DNA from: Mesocentrotus franciscanus
Taxonomy: Eukaryota; Echinodermata; Echinoidea; Camarodonta; Strongylocentrotidae
Reading direction: 5' to 3'
Assembly: GCA_037976565.1 (NCBI GenBank)
Contig: CP137686.1
Coordinates: forward strand, 4,568,019-4,632,018
Length of the DNA: 64,000 nt
Positions 47,323 to 59,550 of the stretch are shown piece after piece. The notes beneath the pieces are model-generated. The model saw only the letters and a program-made list of their open reading frames with translations, was not told the DNA's origin and did no database searches. Position 1 is the stretch's first letter. Each line of letters starts with the position of its first letter. The position numbers were made by a program, and so were the translations under genes.

Positions 47323-47428
47323 TTCTACATAATGATGTAATATCTTCGAACGTCGAACAACATCGAGAGAAATGGAAGTGCGCCAGCTTCAGGTGAAATT
47401 CCGCAATATAATATCACCGCTCTTACTG

Positions 47429-47637
47429 CACTCTAAAAATCGAAATGTTAAATCACCATTTAAAAGGGCCGAGGAGTGACCACTCTTTCAAAATTTCAGA
47501 TTGATACTTTTAACATGCTGGATTCAACCTTTAAAGTGTTGGATCCAGCATGTTCAGAGTGTTAATCTACCATTTTGAAAGAGTGGTCACTCCTCGGCCC
47601 TTTTAAATGGTGATTTAACATTTCAGTTTTTAGAGTG
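47429..47637. mobile_element. 209-bp hairpin MITE upstream of the NT5DC-like start codon
   Basis: CACTCTAAAAATCGAAATGT ... GGGCCGAGGAGTGACCACTC ... TTTCAAAAT on the left is mirrored on the right with two mismatches in 66 nt. It ends 107 bp upstream of the ATG at 47322, in the promoter or 5' UTR region. Confidence 0.9.
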
Positions 47638-47879
47638 TGGCCATGCATGATAATTATTTTAGGGGTGGAGGAACGGGTACATGGGGGGCACGATCCTCAC
47701 GAAAAACCCAAATTTAGCACCGGGTCTGGCATACCCCAGCACACATTGGTTACAACCTTTACAATGTGCCCCCAACAGCAATTTAAGGCCCCAAGAGGCA
47801 GTGCTGTCAACGTAACCCTTTCAAAGTGTCTTTTAGCTAGCCTCTCACAAATTATTTATTTCGAGGACTCTTGTAGCTA

Positions 47880-48490
47880 GCCTATTCCCCTGAGAATCCT
47901 GGATCCACCGGCCACTAAGATTTCTGAAGAGGGAAGTATAACTAGTACTCTCAAGACACTACACTGGCTTCCCCTGGATAAGCGGATCATGTTCAAACTT
48001 TTATTAATTACATATAAAGCACAACTGTTCTTTTCCTTCATACCTGGCTGATTTGCAAAGACCACCCGAACCCTCCGTTCATGAGTAATCAAGCATTACT
48101 TTGTGTACCCAAAACTAATACATTATTCTATGGGGGCAGATCTTTTGCAGTTACTGGACCAAACCTTTGGAAAAATCTTCCCAATTTCATACGACAAGCA
48201 CCCACTTCTGCAACGTTTAAATGTACTAAAAAAGGCAGGCTCCTTGGCCTCAATTAATTAGCTTAAACTGTATTTTGTTCTTACTTACGTTATTTGTTTT
48301 GACCATGTTAGCTATCTTTCTATTGTGTTAGTATTATGTTAAGTTAGTCATTTTAGTAGTTTTAAGATTTGTATATTCTCTTTGTTGATTTCTTTTTGTG
48401 ATTACATTTCTCAAATTGTCATTCATGCTTGTACACTCCCATAGAGAAACAGACTGTTTATTATGCGCTTTATAAATATTGTATTAAAGT
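47880..48490 (+). mobile_element. Decayed LINE 3' end (CR1/L2-like)
   Basis: Plus-strand translations with frameshifts show TSTLKTLHWLPLDKRIMFKL, then VPKTNTLFYGGRSFAVTGPN and LWKNLPNFIRQAPTSATFK. This is the well-known order at the C-terminus of CR1/L2-type reverse transcriptases. It ends GCGCTTTATAAATATTGTAT. It is a different lineage from the LINE at 44 kb. Confidence 0.8.
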
Positions 48491-48658
48491 CAAATAGCTA
48501 CAAGTGATAATAACAACTACATCGAAGTCAGTGCTTCGAGTACCGGTACATACATTTTTCTTCATGTCGGACAATCGGACGAGTTGAAAAGAAGGGGAAA
48601 AAAAGGGGGGGGGTGGGAGATTGGTAGTAAGATAAGTATTCGGGAGTACCTTGCTATA

Positions 48659-50150
48659 TACACTGTAAAAACCAGGGTGTAGAAATTCTTACACCAGTAT
48701 GGTATTGAACTTTTTTGACACCATTATCATTGGTGTTGATTATAAACGTGTGTTAATTGTCTCAGTGGTGTTATTTTTAACACCGGTCAGATTTAAGCAT
48801 GCATTAATAATTATTGGGTGTTAAAAATACTATGTTCCTTTTGCAGCCAACGTCAAATTCTGTAGAACTTTGCAGGACTCTTATGTCCTATCTGTGAAAT
48901 TTTAACGTTAGCAGTGTCCTAATATTCAAATTATGCAAGGTAACCCGTTTACTTGCTAGACTTCACTGTCAGACACTATAATTGAGTGACTGACTGGCTT
49001 TTTTCATCTTTGGTAATAACATACCTAAAATGAGCTGTAAAGGGTACATGAGCATTTGTCTACATCAATAACCCACTTCTTGTAATGGCAAAAATTAAAC
49101 TGATTGAATCTTTGCGCAGCATAAAACGTACGACCATTAGGTACAATTGTCTGAAAAATCAGACTATTACTTACTGGCTCTATAGCTCCTAAGTCGATTT
49201 GACAACTAATAGTCATTATTTTCCCACTTAAAGACATTTTCAAGCCCCCTTTTTTTAGGGAAGTTCTAAATTAGTATTGCCTTTCAAATGCTGTTGGAAT
49301 TTAACCTTTTCATTTTTTTGGCCTGCAAATGGGACATAATACCTTTAAGTAAAATTATGCTCGGTGTTGAAAGTATCATCACGTGATTTACTTTTAAGGC
49401 GGTTGATTGGTCGAATCAGTTTTCACAAAGTGTACGCGCGCTTAATGATTACTTTACACGTGTTCACAGAAAAATACATTTATCATGATTTGTTAAGCAA
49501 ATTATGACAATGCACATCAATTTTGTGATTTGTATTTTCCTTTGGCAATTATTGACCAATAGATTATTTGTCCGATCTTGTTACAATTACATTAACGTTT
49601 TAGCAATAGATATATTGATTATATGATTACTAACCAAGAAACAACATGCATGTTTATTATATATACGTGTACCAGCCTACATCACTTACATGATAATCTT
49701 AAATTTACTTCTAATGATCTGTGTGAAGGACTTAATGCTATGGAGATTAGAATGTACCTATTGGTGGACAGTTGCCAACATCGAATCATGAATTATCAGT
49801 TTACCACTGGTTCTTCTACCCTGGACCCTGGTCGATACTCGATAATAGAGAATATGGAATGTAGGACCATTAGAACAGGCCTGCATTAGAAACTCATAGA
49901 AAAATCTCTAATGGATCAGCAAGAATATAAACACCAAAAGTGGAATTGAATTTGTTATGATTCCAGATATTGGTGTTAATCTACACCAGTAGGAGTTGTC
50001 AAATATTAAAACCAAGAGTGGAATTGAATTGTTTGATTCCAAACCCTGGTGTTAAATAACACCAGCTGGTGTTTTCCGATATAGATACCGGGAAAGTGTT
50101 AAAATTAACACCCATGGTGTTGAATTTAACACCCTTGTTTTTGCAGTGTA
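48659..50150. mobile_element. ~1.5-kb TIR element (TACACTGTAAAAAC ends) with nested family B
   Basis: The left TACACTGTAAAAACCAGGGT and right ACCCTTGTTTTTGCAGTGTA are inverted. GGTGTTAA-type motifs are scattered through both ends. Family B copy 2 (48821-49348) sits inside. No transposase is recognised. Confidence 0.82.
48821..49348 (+). mobile_element. Family B MITE, copy 2 (nested)
   Basis: ACTATGTTCCTTTTGCAGCC to AAATGGGACATAATACCTTT. It is almost collinear with 55749-56272 and inserted in the 48659-50150 element. Confidence 0.87.
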
Positions 50151-50238
50151 GGGTCCACATATTACTGTATTATGTTGCAGGGGTTGTCAACTCTTGACTA
50201 GGCCAGGCCATCTCACCATGGACATATTGTCTCCTTCT

Positions 50239-51005
50239 GCATTGGCGGATCAGCTTCCAGCGTAGCCAAGGGGCACAAAATGTTGGTGCCACTACGTGCC
50301 CCCACAGAAAAAATAAAAAGTAAAAACGAATATGATAATTTCATAATTCATAAAAACCCATAAACTGATCGATGTATCAAGTGAAAGTTTTACGGTGCTT
50401 CAAATTCATTTTCCCCTCTTGCTCAGTTTCAGTACTTAGCTCCCTCACAGAAAACTACTAGATGTAAGTAGGTGATTTAACGAGATACCGGTAACAAAAA
50501 CAGATCCGATTAGTGCCCCCTCCCCGCCCTCCCCGCCCTCCCCGCCCTCCCCGCCCTCCCCACTCCCTCGGCCCCTCAACAGAAAGTGATGACTGAAAAA
50601 TAATCTTTGCTATGTTTCCTGGGGTTTTCTGAGGGGTGAAAATCGCGTTTGTCACGGTCCCGAGATCGAGGAAGCTGCCTTCAAGGATGGGGCGGGGGAA
50701 AGAGAAAATGTAGAGATAATAGTCATAGTGAGATATCATTTGTTATGAGCAGCCATGAATGTCACTTTCTCCTCCGACGCCCAGTCCCAGAGACGATATT
50801 TTTGAAATCCGAAGTCTCCTTGGAATCTCCCCCTCCTACGCTTCAATTGAGATATTATTTCCTCATCGTATTATAATGCGCAAAGGATAAGATTTCATGT
50901 GCATGATAAAAATACTTTCACTTTCTTATCTTTATTTTCTTTGTTTGGCTTCTTTCTCTACTCCCCGGCCCCCACTCCTTCGCTATGGAGCCGCCAATGG
51001 GAACT
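50239..51005. mobile_element. Possible ~765-bp TIR element (CATTGGCGG ends)
   Basis: GCATTGGCGGATCAGCTTCC on the left and GGAGCCGCCAATGGG on the right pair only about 15 bp. The call is tentative. It contains the C-rich array. Confidence 0.4.
50514..50566 (-). repeat. C-rich minisatellite (GCCCTCCCC)n
   Basis: Four to five 9-bp units. The minus strand reads GGGGAGGGC repeatedly, giving many runs of three or four G with short loops, a strong G-quadruplex pattern. Confidence 0.9.
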
Positions 51006-51036
51006 AGAGGACAGGGGTGCGGTCGTTACGACACTC

Positions 51037-51199
51037 CTGGGGGGCATTTCATCAACATTTGTCCACCGACAACTGTCGGCGCCGACTATATTTGACCAAT
51101 CAGAGGCCTGGAAAATAGTCAGTGACAATAAAATTGTCGGTGAAAATGATATTAGTCGGTGGAAACCACCGACTAATTGTTTCATGAAACGCCCCCCAG
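51037..51199. mobile_element. 163-bp MITE with CTGGGGGGC ends
   Basis: CTGGGGGGCATTTCATCAAC and TTTCATGAAACGCCCCCCAG are inverted ends. The inner blocks CCACCGACAA, GTCGGCGCCGAC and GTCGGTGG also pair. Confidence 0.82.
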
Positions 51200-51333
51200 A
51201 CCTCCGCCTAATATATTTAGAGAAAGAAATGGATCGAGGCTACAACTATGTTGAACCTTGAAATCTTTAAACGCCGCGGGTCCTCACTTTTTCCAAATGT
51301 GCTGACGAATAAATTTACCGACAAAGTAGGTAG

Positions 51334-51503
51334 TCAGAATTTCATTTATTTTTCTATGAAGCCTAATCAAACAATAAAAATTTGGCTGAAATGCCTGAGT
51401 TACCATAAAACACTTCCATCAGAATTTCATTTATTTTTCTATGAAGCCTAATCAAACAATAAAAATTTGGCTGAAATGCCTGAGTTACCATAAAACACTT
51501 CCA
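51334..51503 (+). repeat. Exact tandem duplication of 85 bp
   Basis: 51334-51418 and 51419-51503 are identical by eye (TCAGAATTTCATTTATTTTT through CATAAAACACTTCCA). The lack of divergence implies a recent event or an assembly artefact. Confidence 0.92.
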
Positions 51504-51509
51504 TCTAAA

Positions 51510-52755
51510 TTGGTATCAGTAGATTTACGGACATATTTTTATTATCGTCGGGCTGAATCCTCCCAAATCCCCCGGGGCCTTCAGACATGGCTGGATTTGA
51601 TCATAATTGGATAGCCCACACAGTACAGAGCGCTCAACGCCCACAGTGCATCCAGCCAGGCATCCAAATTTGTGGTGGATGTAGCATCTACTTATGCACT
51701 CACGATCGACTGTATTGAAATCAATGTGCGCTTCGTAAAACAGGTGTGCGAAATGCGCGCCAGCGATTTGCACGATTTCACATTCACTAGCTGTATAGCA
51801 CCACTAGCACTGCATGCATTGAGTTTGCGGTACGGTTGAGCTAGTACTCGTCAAAACTTGGAGCCTAAAAAGGAGAATAAATCATCCCAAGGAAACTAAT
51901 AGGATTTGAGATTCACCATATTTCTGTGAGTATACAATGTTGCCATTATTGTAGAGATTTTAACATCGTGAAGTAAGAACGAAGTTGGTGCCTTCAGTCA
52001 ACTGATTCTGAGAACAAGATGTGGCTAGCAATTTCTGGCCAACAGTATTCCACCAGGGCTTCCGCCGGGGCCAGCGGCCTGCGTTAAAATGGATTATCGT
52101 TGAATCTGATATGACGGGGGTTGTGCTTTAGTTTAAGTTTAGTGAAAGATGTAGTCTGATTGTCTATCGTTTACACTGTAATAGATGGACAATTAAAGTG
52201 TAAACGTTAATGAAGTAGTGGTAGTACTGATATCTATTTTCTATTTTAATTAAAAAAATACATGTACATGTACTGTAGATCCACACTGTAGCTGAGTAGA
52301 CCTACTACTTGTCTACTACTAGTACTACTACTACTACTAGACCTCTAATCTATCCTGGCTGTGTAGTAAAAGCTGTGCTATTGTCTTGATTCTCAACATT
52401 TCAAACACCACTGTGACTGTACAAAACTCAACTGATTATACTCAAAATCGGTACTTTAGTGACAATAGGCCAGTTTCGTAATGTATTCACAGTCGACATG
52501 ACCTTTAAATCGCATTACGTAAACGGAGGGTTGGACAAAGAAAGAAGTCGCGGTGCATAGCAGCCTACACTGTTTGTGCGTACAATACAGTGTTTGCTAT
52601 GTTCGAGGTGTGATTGTATTGTCTGCTTTCGCTATATTTTGAGAGAGAGAGAAGAGAAAGGAGGCAGTTTCAAACTTGAATAATACATATCTTTGAGATG
52701 TGATTTTTTTTCTTCATACATTTGATCTTTAAAATCGCTGAGTTTTAGGCAAGAA
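51510..52755. other. Intergenic segment, no supported gene
   Basis: AT-rich with a (TAC)n tract near 52310 and a (GA)n tract near 52642. An untranslated first exon of the plus-strand gene could lie here or nearby, but I cannot identify it. Confidence 0.45.
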
Positions 52756-52757
52756 TA

Positions 52758-52940
52758 ATGGGAAAGCATAATTGCTGTTACGGAACGTGCAATAGCGATT
52801 CACATCTTGCAGCCAAACCTGTTCGGCCAAGTCCCCGGTACAGGCAACACACGATACCCCCTCACAAAAATAAACGGAGGTCGATGATACATGCGACATT
52901 AATTGGCTTGAAAGCCAGTGATGAAACAGAAGGCGAATAA
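52758..52940 (+). pseudogene. THAP-like zinc-finger N-terminal fragment
   Basis: A 60-codon frame begins MGKHNCCYGTCNSDSHLAAK, which resembles the start of a C2CH THAP finger (paired Cys, then N-S-D-S). The expected FPK motif, downstream Cys/His pair and rest of a THAP protein or P-element-type transposase are absent. It could be a first coding exon with an unseen splice, or a relic. No promoter or downstream exon is seen. Confidence 0.4.
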
Positions 52941-53149
52941 CCAACATATCAGTTCGCCGATATTGGTAATTTCCATTCAATTTTGCATTACCTTAGCTTG
53001 AAACTGAGTACAAATTTGGATGTAGAAATAAAAGAAGAGATGAACTATTCTCCAACCGTTCGCACACACAGTTACCTCTGCTTGCAGAAGAACGTGCGTC
53101 TTGTGGCCACGTGTACGTGTACGTGTAGGCACGATTCAATCCTGATTCA

Positions 53150-53230
53150 ATAGACCATTTCATAATGAAACCAAATTATTTTATGGATTAAAACATGTTT
53201 GTGAAACGCCTCGATACGAACTATTTCAAG
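53150..53230 (+). mobile_element. Family P MITE left-arm fragment
   Basis: ATAGACCATTTCATAATGAA ... TGTGAAACGCCTCGATACGA ... ACTATTTCAAGG matches the P left arm at 2163 and 37664. The right arm is missing. Confidence 0.65.
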
Positions 53231-53879
53231 GCGGCCGAGAATAACCTCTAGAGGTCAATGGTTAACCGTGAAAGGGTGTATTGCTGCCTATTAGCACGTA
53301 GTACAGCGCTAGAGGTCAATACGCATTAGCATTGACTCTCTATGCTTTGGTGGAGTGATGTAGATCTAGATTCTATATATATTTCATTATAGATCTAGAA
53401 TCTAGGCTAGCCTACACTGTACATAGGATTTGGATTTACTGTAGGGGTCATACTCAAAGACTCAGAGTCATACTCATACTCATAGCCAGCGCCAGGCTCT
53501 ATATTATACACATGAGTTACACTTTGTCAAAGTCTAAATGATCTACATGTACATGTAAGTCAGATTCAGAGTGGGGAAAAATACATGGGATCGGAGTTGT
53601 GAGATATTTAGCCCGGGCCTGGAATGCTTCAAAAGAGCTCTGCTAAACTGAAAAAAAGCTCAGTTCAAAAATATAAATTGAATTACAAAAAATAATCACT
53701 GTGACCTCTGTGAGAAAAGGTCAACACCCAAACTGACCTTTCCTCAAAAAAATTTGGAAATTAAATGAAATCATGCAATGTTAAGATCTGTGTAAGTTTA
53801 ATAGACAGATAAAGCACTGCAAATATAAACAGAAAGAGCACAAATTACCGTACATCTTGAAGTACCACTGTTTATCAAG

Positions 53880-53960
53880 GTCTTTTACATTATATGCTTG
53901 GTCTAGATCTATGTACATGTACTGTACGTATACATACATGTATACATGTATACATACTAC
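53880..53960. repeat. TACATG/TATACA microsatellite
   Basis: Runs of TGTACATGTACTGTACGTAT and ACATACATGTATACATGTAT. Confidence 0.85.
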
Positions 53961-54478
53961 ATATCCATCTATATCTGGAAATTTTGGGATGTTTCATTAT
54001 TCATTTATTCTTCCAAACTGCTGTTTATTCTTTTAAAACATACTCTTCCTATATTTTGCTAGTTTACCCAGTGTTATGTAAACTCTCTCCTGAAAAAAGA
54101 GAAAAAGAGAAAATCATTTGAATGAAGGCAAACTTTTAAAGCACTTTCCTTTCATTCCCAACAATGCCACTGAATACCTAGACCGAAAACTTCAGTCTCT
54201 GATATTGACGGTTGTTCTGCTGAGACTACATGAACTGTACGTCTGGCTCCACTGACTGCCTCTCTGTGGATCTATGGGGAAGGTTGACAAAATTCAGTTT
54301 TATTAAAGAATTCCCCGTACCTGACGATTATTCTTGTCTACTGAATACCATGTTACATTGAATTTTGTATGTAAGAGGAATTTGAGGAAATATACCAATG
54401 GGAGTTATACAAACTGGCCAAGTACGTTGTGAATGATCTAATCTTCACATTCACTGATTTCTATGGACAGGAAGTTCA

Positions 54479-55035
54479 TTAAAGGCAGTACATCCCTTTT
54501 GCAGCCAACATCAAATTCTGTAGAACTTTGCAGGAACTATGAATGTCACGTATTTCCTATCTGTGAAATTTAAACGTTAGCAGTGTCCTAGTATTCAAAT
54601 TATGCAAGCAAACCCGTTAAATTTCTAGACTTCACTGTCAGACACTATTGAGTGACTGACTGACTTTTTTTTCTTTGGTAATAACATACATTTGTACATA
54701 AAATGAGCTGTAAAGGGTACATGAGCATTTGTTTACATCAATAACCCACTTCTTGTAATGGCCAAAATTAAACTGATTGAATCTTTGCGCAGCACAAAAC
54801 ATACAACCGTTCGGTACAAGGGTCTGAAAATCAGACTATTTAGTATTTACTAAAAGGATTGCAATCCCAAAAGTCGATTCGACAACTAACGGTCGTTATT
54901 TTCCCACAAAAAGACATTTTCAAGCCCTTTCGTTTTGATGGAAGTTTTAAATTAGTATTATCTTTCAAATGCCATTGGAATTTAACCTTTTAATTTTTTT
55001 TGGCCTGCAAATGGGACATAGTTAAGTACCTTTAA
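54479..55035 (+). mobile_element. Family B MITE, copy 3
   Basis: TTAAAGGCAGTACATCCCTT to AAATGGGACATAGTTAAGTA-CCTTTAA. It matches copies at 4.6, 48.8 and 55.7 kb. Confidence 0.87.
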
Positions 55036-55748
55036 AGACCCTATCCCAATTGCAAAATGAAATAGACAAATTATATATCAGTCAAAAGCTTGAACCATAG
55101 CATACAGCAATGTCAATATATATGTATTCTATTGAAATGTCTGCAATCTGAGCAGAAGTAGTTTTCTGAAAGCTTGGATTTAAGAGCACTGAAACCCGGA
55201 AATTGTAGAGCTTAAAAAGGTGGATGATTTGATGACATCATGATACGTAATGTAGGAGTCGTGGAGGGGGTTGCGATCGAGTGAAAGCCGTCGTTTCTTA
55301 CATGTGTACATGCGGTCTACCTCTGTCTGTTTTATAATATCAAGTCATAAATTCGTATAAATTATCAACAAATTACAAATGAACATTGAACGGTTCTATT
55401 ATTTTATGGCATCTTCAAGCAAATAAAAACATTTATTATGTGGACTTGCAGCTTGTACATACAGCATGTACAGTAGTAACAAAATTAGATGCGAAATAAA
55501 CTTTTCAGCCATGGCTTCGGCATGCAATGTAACCTACATTACATGAAGATCTATCTAGATGTGCGCTTTGTTACACTCAAGCTCGAGTGATGTCTAATTT
55601 GCTGGGAATTTAGATTGAGTCTGACGTTAGATCTACTATTTAATTCACCCCTTCTAAATTTCAGACTTAGGTGAAAGTGTGGCATGATTTTTTTGTTTAT
55701 AAAGTATGTTTACACTTGGAAGCTTGGAAGATATATATGGAAGCTGGT
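55036..55748. other. Intergenic spacer between two family B copies
   Basis: AT-rich; nothing recognised. Confidence 0.5.
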
Positions 55749-56272
55749 TTAAAGATACTATGTCCCTTTTGCAGCCAACATCAAATTCTGTAGAACTTTG
55801 CAGGAATTATGAATATGTCATGTATGCTGTGAAATTTAAACGTTAGCAGTGTCCTAATATTCAAATTATGCAAGGAAACCCGTTTACTTGCTAGACTTCA
55901 CTGTCAGACACTATTGAGTGACTGACTGGCTTTTTTCATCTTTGGTAATAACATACATAAAATGAGCTGTAAAGGGTACATGAGCAGTTGTCTACCCACT
56001 TTTTGTAATGGCCAAAATTAAACTGATTGAATCTTTGCGCAGCATAAAACGTGCAACCATTCGGTACAATGGTCTGAAAAATCAGACTATTACTTACTGG
56101 CTCTATAGCTCCTAAGTCGATTCGACAACTAATAGTCGTTATTTTCCCACTTAAAGACATTTTCAAGCCCCCTTTTTTTTAGGGAAGTTCTAAATTAGTA
56201 TTGTCTTTCAAATGCCGTTGGAATTTAACCTTTTCATTTTTTGGGCCTGCAAATGGGACATAGTACCTTTAA
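55749..56272 (+). mobile_element. Family B MITE, copy 4
   Basis: TTAAAGATACTATGTCCCTT to AAATGGGACATAGTACCTTT-AA. Closest to copy 2. Confidence 0.88.
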
Positions 56273-56749
56273 AGTTTGTGTTTGCCTGTCATGATTTATC
56301 GCGTATCCTCAGGCATCAAAGTCTGCATTGATGATCGCTCGTACGCTGGGACTGGGGATGATGTGATGCGATCCACTGTGTGTGTGTGTGTGAGTGCACT
56401 GATTGGCTTGATTCCTTGTACTGGAAGATATATCTTTCGCTGTGTAGACTCATTAACAATGATTATGAGGGAAACTAGAACCTCATAAACCTTTACTTGA
56501 AATACAGCTAATGCCAATGGCAGAGATTTATTAGTTTATCAGTTATATTGACCTGGTTGTATTCTTGTATTTTTATTTTGTCACGGATTGCAAGGCAGTA
56601 CAATACGATCGCGAGCATGGTCTACATAATGTGATGTCATCAAAAGAGCGGCGCATTTGTTCCCTTTTGACCCAAAATTTGGAGGGGGGCTGAAAATGAA
56701 GTTTTAATCTGCTTTTGTGCAATAATGAAAAGAAAAAGAAATTTTATTA

Positions 56750-59165
56750 GGTGGTCTGTCGGTATCGACAGATCACCTATTGTTTTCGTCAGAATTTTCT
56801 TTCTTTATTTATTCTTTATTCTTTATTTATTTTTATTTATTTCTAACCCCTTTTTTGTGTATAGGATAACTCAAGATTGGTTTGTCAATTTCTTTCAAAT
56901 TTGCCACAGTCATAGGTCATTGTCATAAGACGTGACAGGAACATTTTCAAGGTCATCAAGTCTTCATGACGTCATCCAGGCGCCATTTTGTGAATTTTTC
57001 TGAAAATCAACTCATGATCATATCTTCATAACGGAAAGTCATTTCTCATTCATATTTATCATGATTAAGGTCAATATCCGTCCGGTCAATTTCAGGTCAA
57101 AAAAACGCGCATGTGTGCGTCGCGCGTGGCGCGCAAAGATTTCAAACTGTTCAAAATCACTTTTATTCAAATGATAGTACGTTTCAGGCCATTTTAAGCA
57201 TTTCGCAAAAGCGCAGCGCGCATGCGCGCGTTTTCGCGTACTGGCATTTTGCAACATAGAATCGCCAAATTTTCTCTGTCATCATATTTGGCATATTTTT
57301 CCAAGCATTTTGATACCTTGATCACTTTTTTCTGACCAGTAATAACGCAATGAGCGTCCGTCAAAGTTGACAGCACGCGGACTGCGCTATCTGTATCCAC
57401 AATACATGGGCAAAAACATGCCTATACAAAATTCATTGTTACTCTTCAGAATGGATAGGAACTCCCAATTTTTTTCATATTTGATAGAATATGAGTCGGA
57501 GATATGATTTCATGTCTCATTTGACCCTCAATTAAGTCATGACTTCATCATAATGGCCTCCGAACTCAAAATTTCAATTTGCATATTATGACGTCAGCAT
57601 ATTTTTGGAAAATTGATTGTATCTCTGTAAATATTGATCGATTTTCTTCTAAATTTTGATATGTTCTAGCTGAGACAATTCTCTACAAATGCAGTCGTCA
57701 CGATTTTTCATTTTGACAAAGGCATCATGGCGTATTTTTGCGATTAAAGGAGGCGTGTCAATTTTTCACATTTTGCGTGTATTCTCTATGGGACATGACT
57801 TTTCTCAAAACTGGATTCTACATTCCGTCTTTCGCGAGCAATATCTCCATTGTTTCAGTTTTGTTTTCGCTGAGCTTTGAGTATGTTGTAGCTGAGACAA
57901 TAAGCTATCACAAGTGTGCCATTTATTTTTCGATCAGATGCCGGGATCATGCTTATATTTCACTTGCAAAGTGGGATTTGAGAATTCCATTTTCCGTTCA
58001 CGTGTAATCGCTATGGGAAATGTTTTGGAAAATGTTTTGTATATCGGTAACGCACTTGTTCATGTTTATTTTCCCACCACTTTATTGTGAGCGTGATTGC
58101 TCGAATTCGGCTCCTTCAATTTTCATCAAATTTTTGTCAGTCATCAGGCTTATCAAATTCAAGTGCCACCATTTTTTTCAAGGTCATCAGGTCATCGAGA
58201 CGTCATCCAGGCGCCATTTTGTGAAATCACATTATCAATCATATCTTCATGATGCGTCATCAAAGGTTATTTATATTCATATCACATATATATTAGGTCA
58301 AGGGTCAACAAGTCATGTCATCAAAGGTCACAAAGGTCATGGCGTGCGCGCGTCAATATTTTAAAATGCTCAAAATCACTTAACTATTAAACGAGTACGA
58401 ATCAGGTCATTTTAAGCATTTCAAAATTTCCGTCCGTCTTGGCGTCAGCGCGCGTTATCGCGCGCAGCACGTTCACATCGTAAACACGCCGTTTTGCATG
58501 GTTTGTATTTCTGACACTATTTTTGACAATTTCCAACTATTTCCAGTCATTCTCGACCTTCTATAATGCCACGCGTGCGTCAAACTTTAAAATTCGTGCG
58601 CGTCAATGGGCAATATAATGTAAAAAGTGGTAAAAACATGTCTATATAAAATCCGCCATAGCTCGTCAGAATGCCTGAATTCCTCTCTATTTTTTCATAT
58701 TTGGATAGAGTATGAATTGGAGATATGATTTCATGTCTCATTTTGCCAGTACATATATCGTGACGTCATCATAAAGGCCTTGGAACTCAAAATACGAATT
58801 TGCATATTATGACGTCCGCATATTTATGGAAAATTGATTGTATCTCTGTAAATATTAATTGTTTTTCTTCCAAATTTAGATATGTTGTAGCTAAGACAAT
58901 TCCCTACAAGATAAGTTATCCTCACTTTTCGTTTTGATGACGTCATCAAAGTGAAAATTTCAATTAAAGGCGACATGTCAGAATTTTCTTAACGTGCGTG
59001 TTATGTCTACGAAAGTCGAATTTCGTTCACATCATGAATCTACATAACATTAATCTTTGAGCACTATCTAGCTTATTTAAGCTCTTTTTTCTTCCAAATT
59101 TTGATATGTTGTAGCTAAGACAATTTTCTACAAGATCAGTTATTCAGATTACATAACAGACCACC
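56750..59165. mobile_element. 2.4-kb element, GGTGGTCTGT ends, TA target duplication, two related halves
   Basis: GGTGGTCTGT (56750-56759) and ACAGACCACC (59156-59165) are exact inverses, each flanked by TA. The interior consists of two diverged ~1.1-kb halves sharing GTCATCCAGGCGCCATTTTG, TTTGCATATTATGACGTC, AAAATTGATTGTATCTCTGT and GATATGTT.TAGCT.AGACAA. No long ORF. TA duplication fits Tc1/mariner-like or related elements (inference). Confidence 0.78.
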
Positions 59166-59288
59166 TAATTCGTCCTCATGACGAATTACATTTCTAGTTT
59201 CTATTTATTTGTATTCTACATGTATGTCCACTCAGCTTTCCGTTGATATATACTTAATAGTTGTATTTAATTGTATTTTCATCGGATA

Positions 59289-59412
59289 GGGTCTTCAATC
59301 CGCATTACCAAGTTCCTTGGAGAGGACTTATAAGCCGTCGGTCCCCGACTCCCTGGCTCCTGACTTACGAGCATACACATGCTTTTTAAGCTGTCAGGTT
59401 TAACAAACAAAC
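59289..59412 (+). repeat. tRNA-derived SINE, family 1, body fragment
   Basis: GTCTTCAATCCGCATTACCA, AGAGGACTTATAAGCCGTCG and AAGCTGTCAGGTTTAACAAA match 27780-27885. It sits about 140 bp upstream of the next exon. Confidence 0.8.
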
Positions 59413-59550
59413 CGTGAACCATCAACTCAGTTTGGCTCTCTTGGATATAAAAAACACGGCCATGATTGTTTGCTAAGTCCAAGCCGTCCCTAGTGCAAAG
59501 TTAATCCATATCTGATCTCAACCTCTAACCTGTATCTTTTCATTATCTAG

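Noticed and set aside
48659..50150. Open frame at 49623-49889 as a transposase
   Set aside because: 88 residues with no catalytic motif or known fold signature. The element appears non-autonomous.
51525..51773. 82-residue minus-strand frame as a small secreted protein
   Set aside because: It is Cys-containing but has no signal peptide, start context or homology I recognise. It is within chance expectation.
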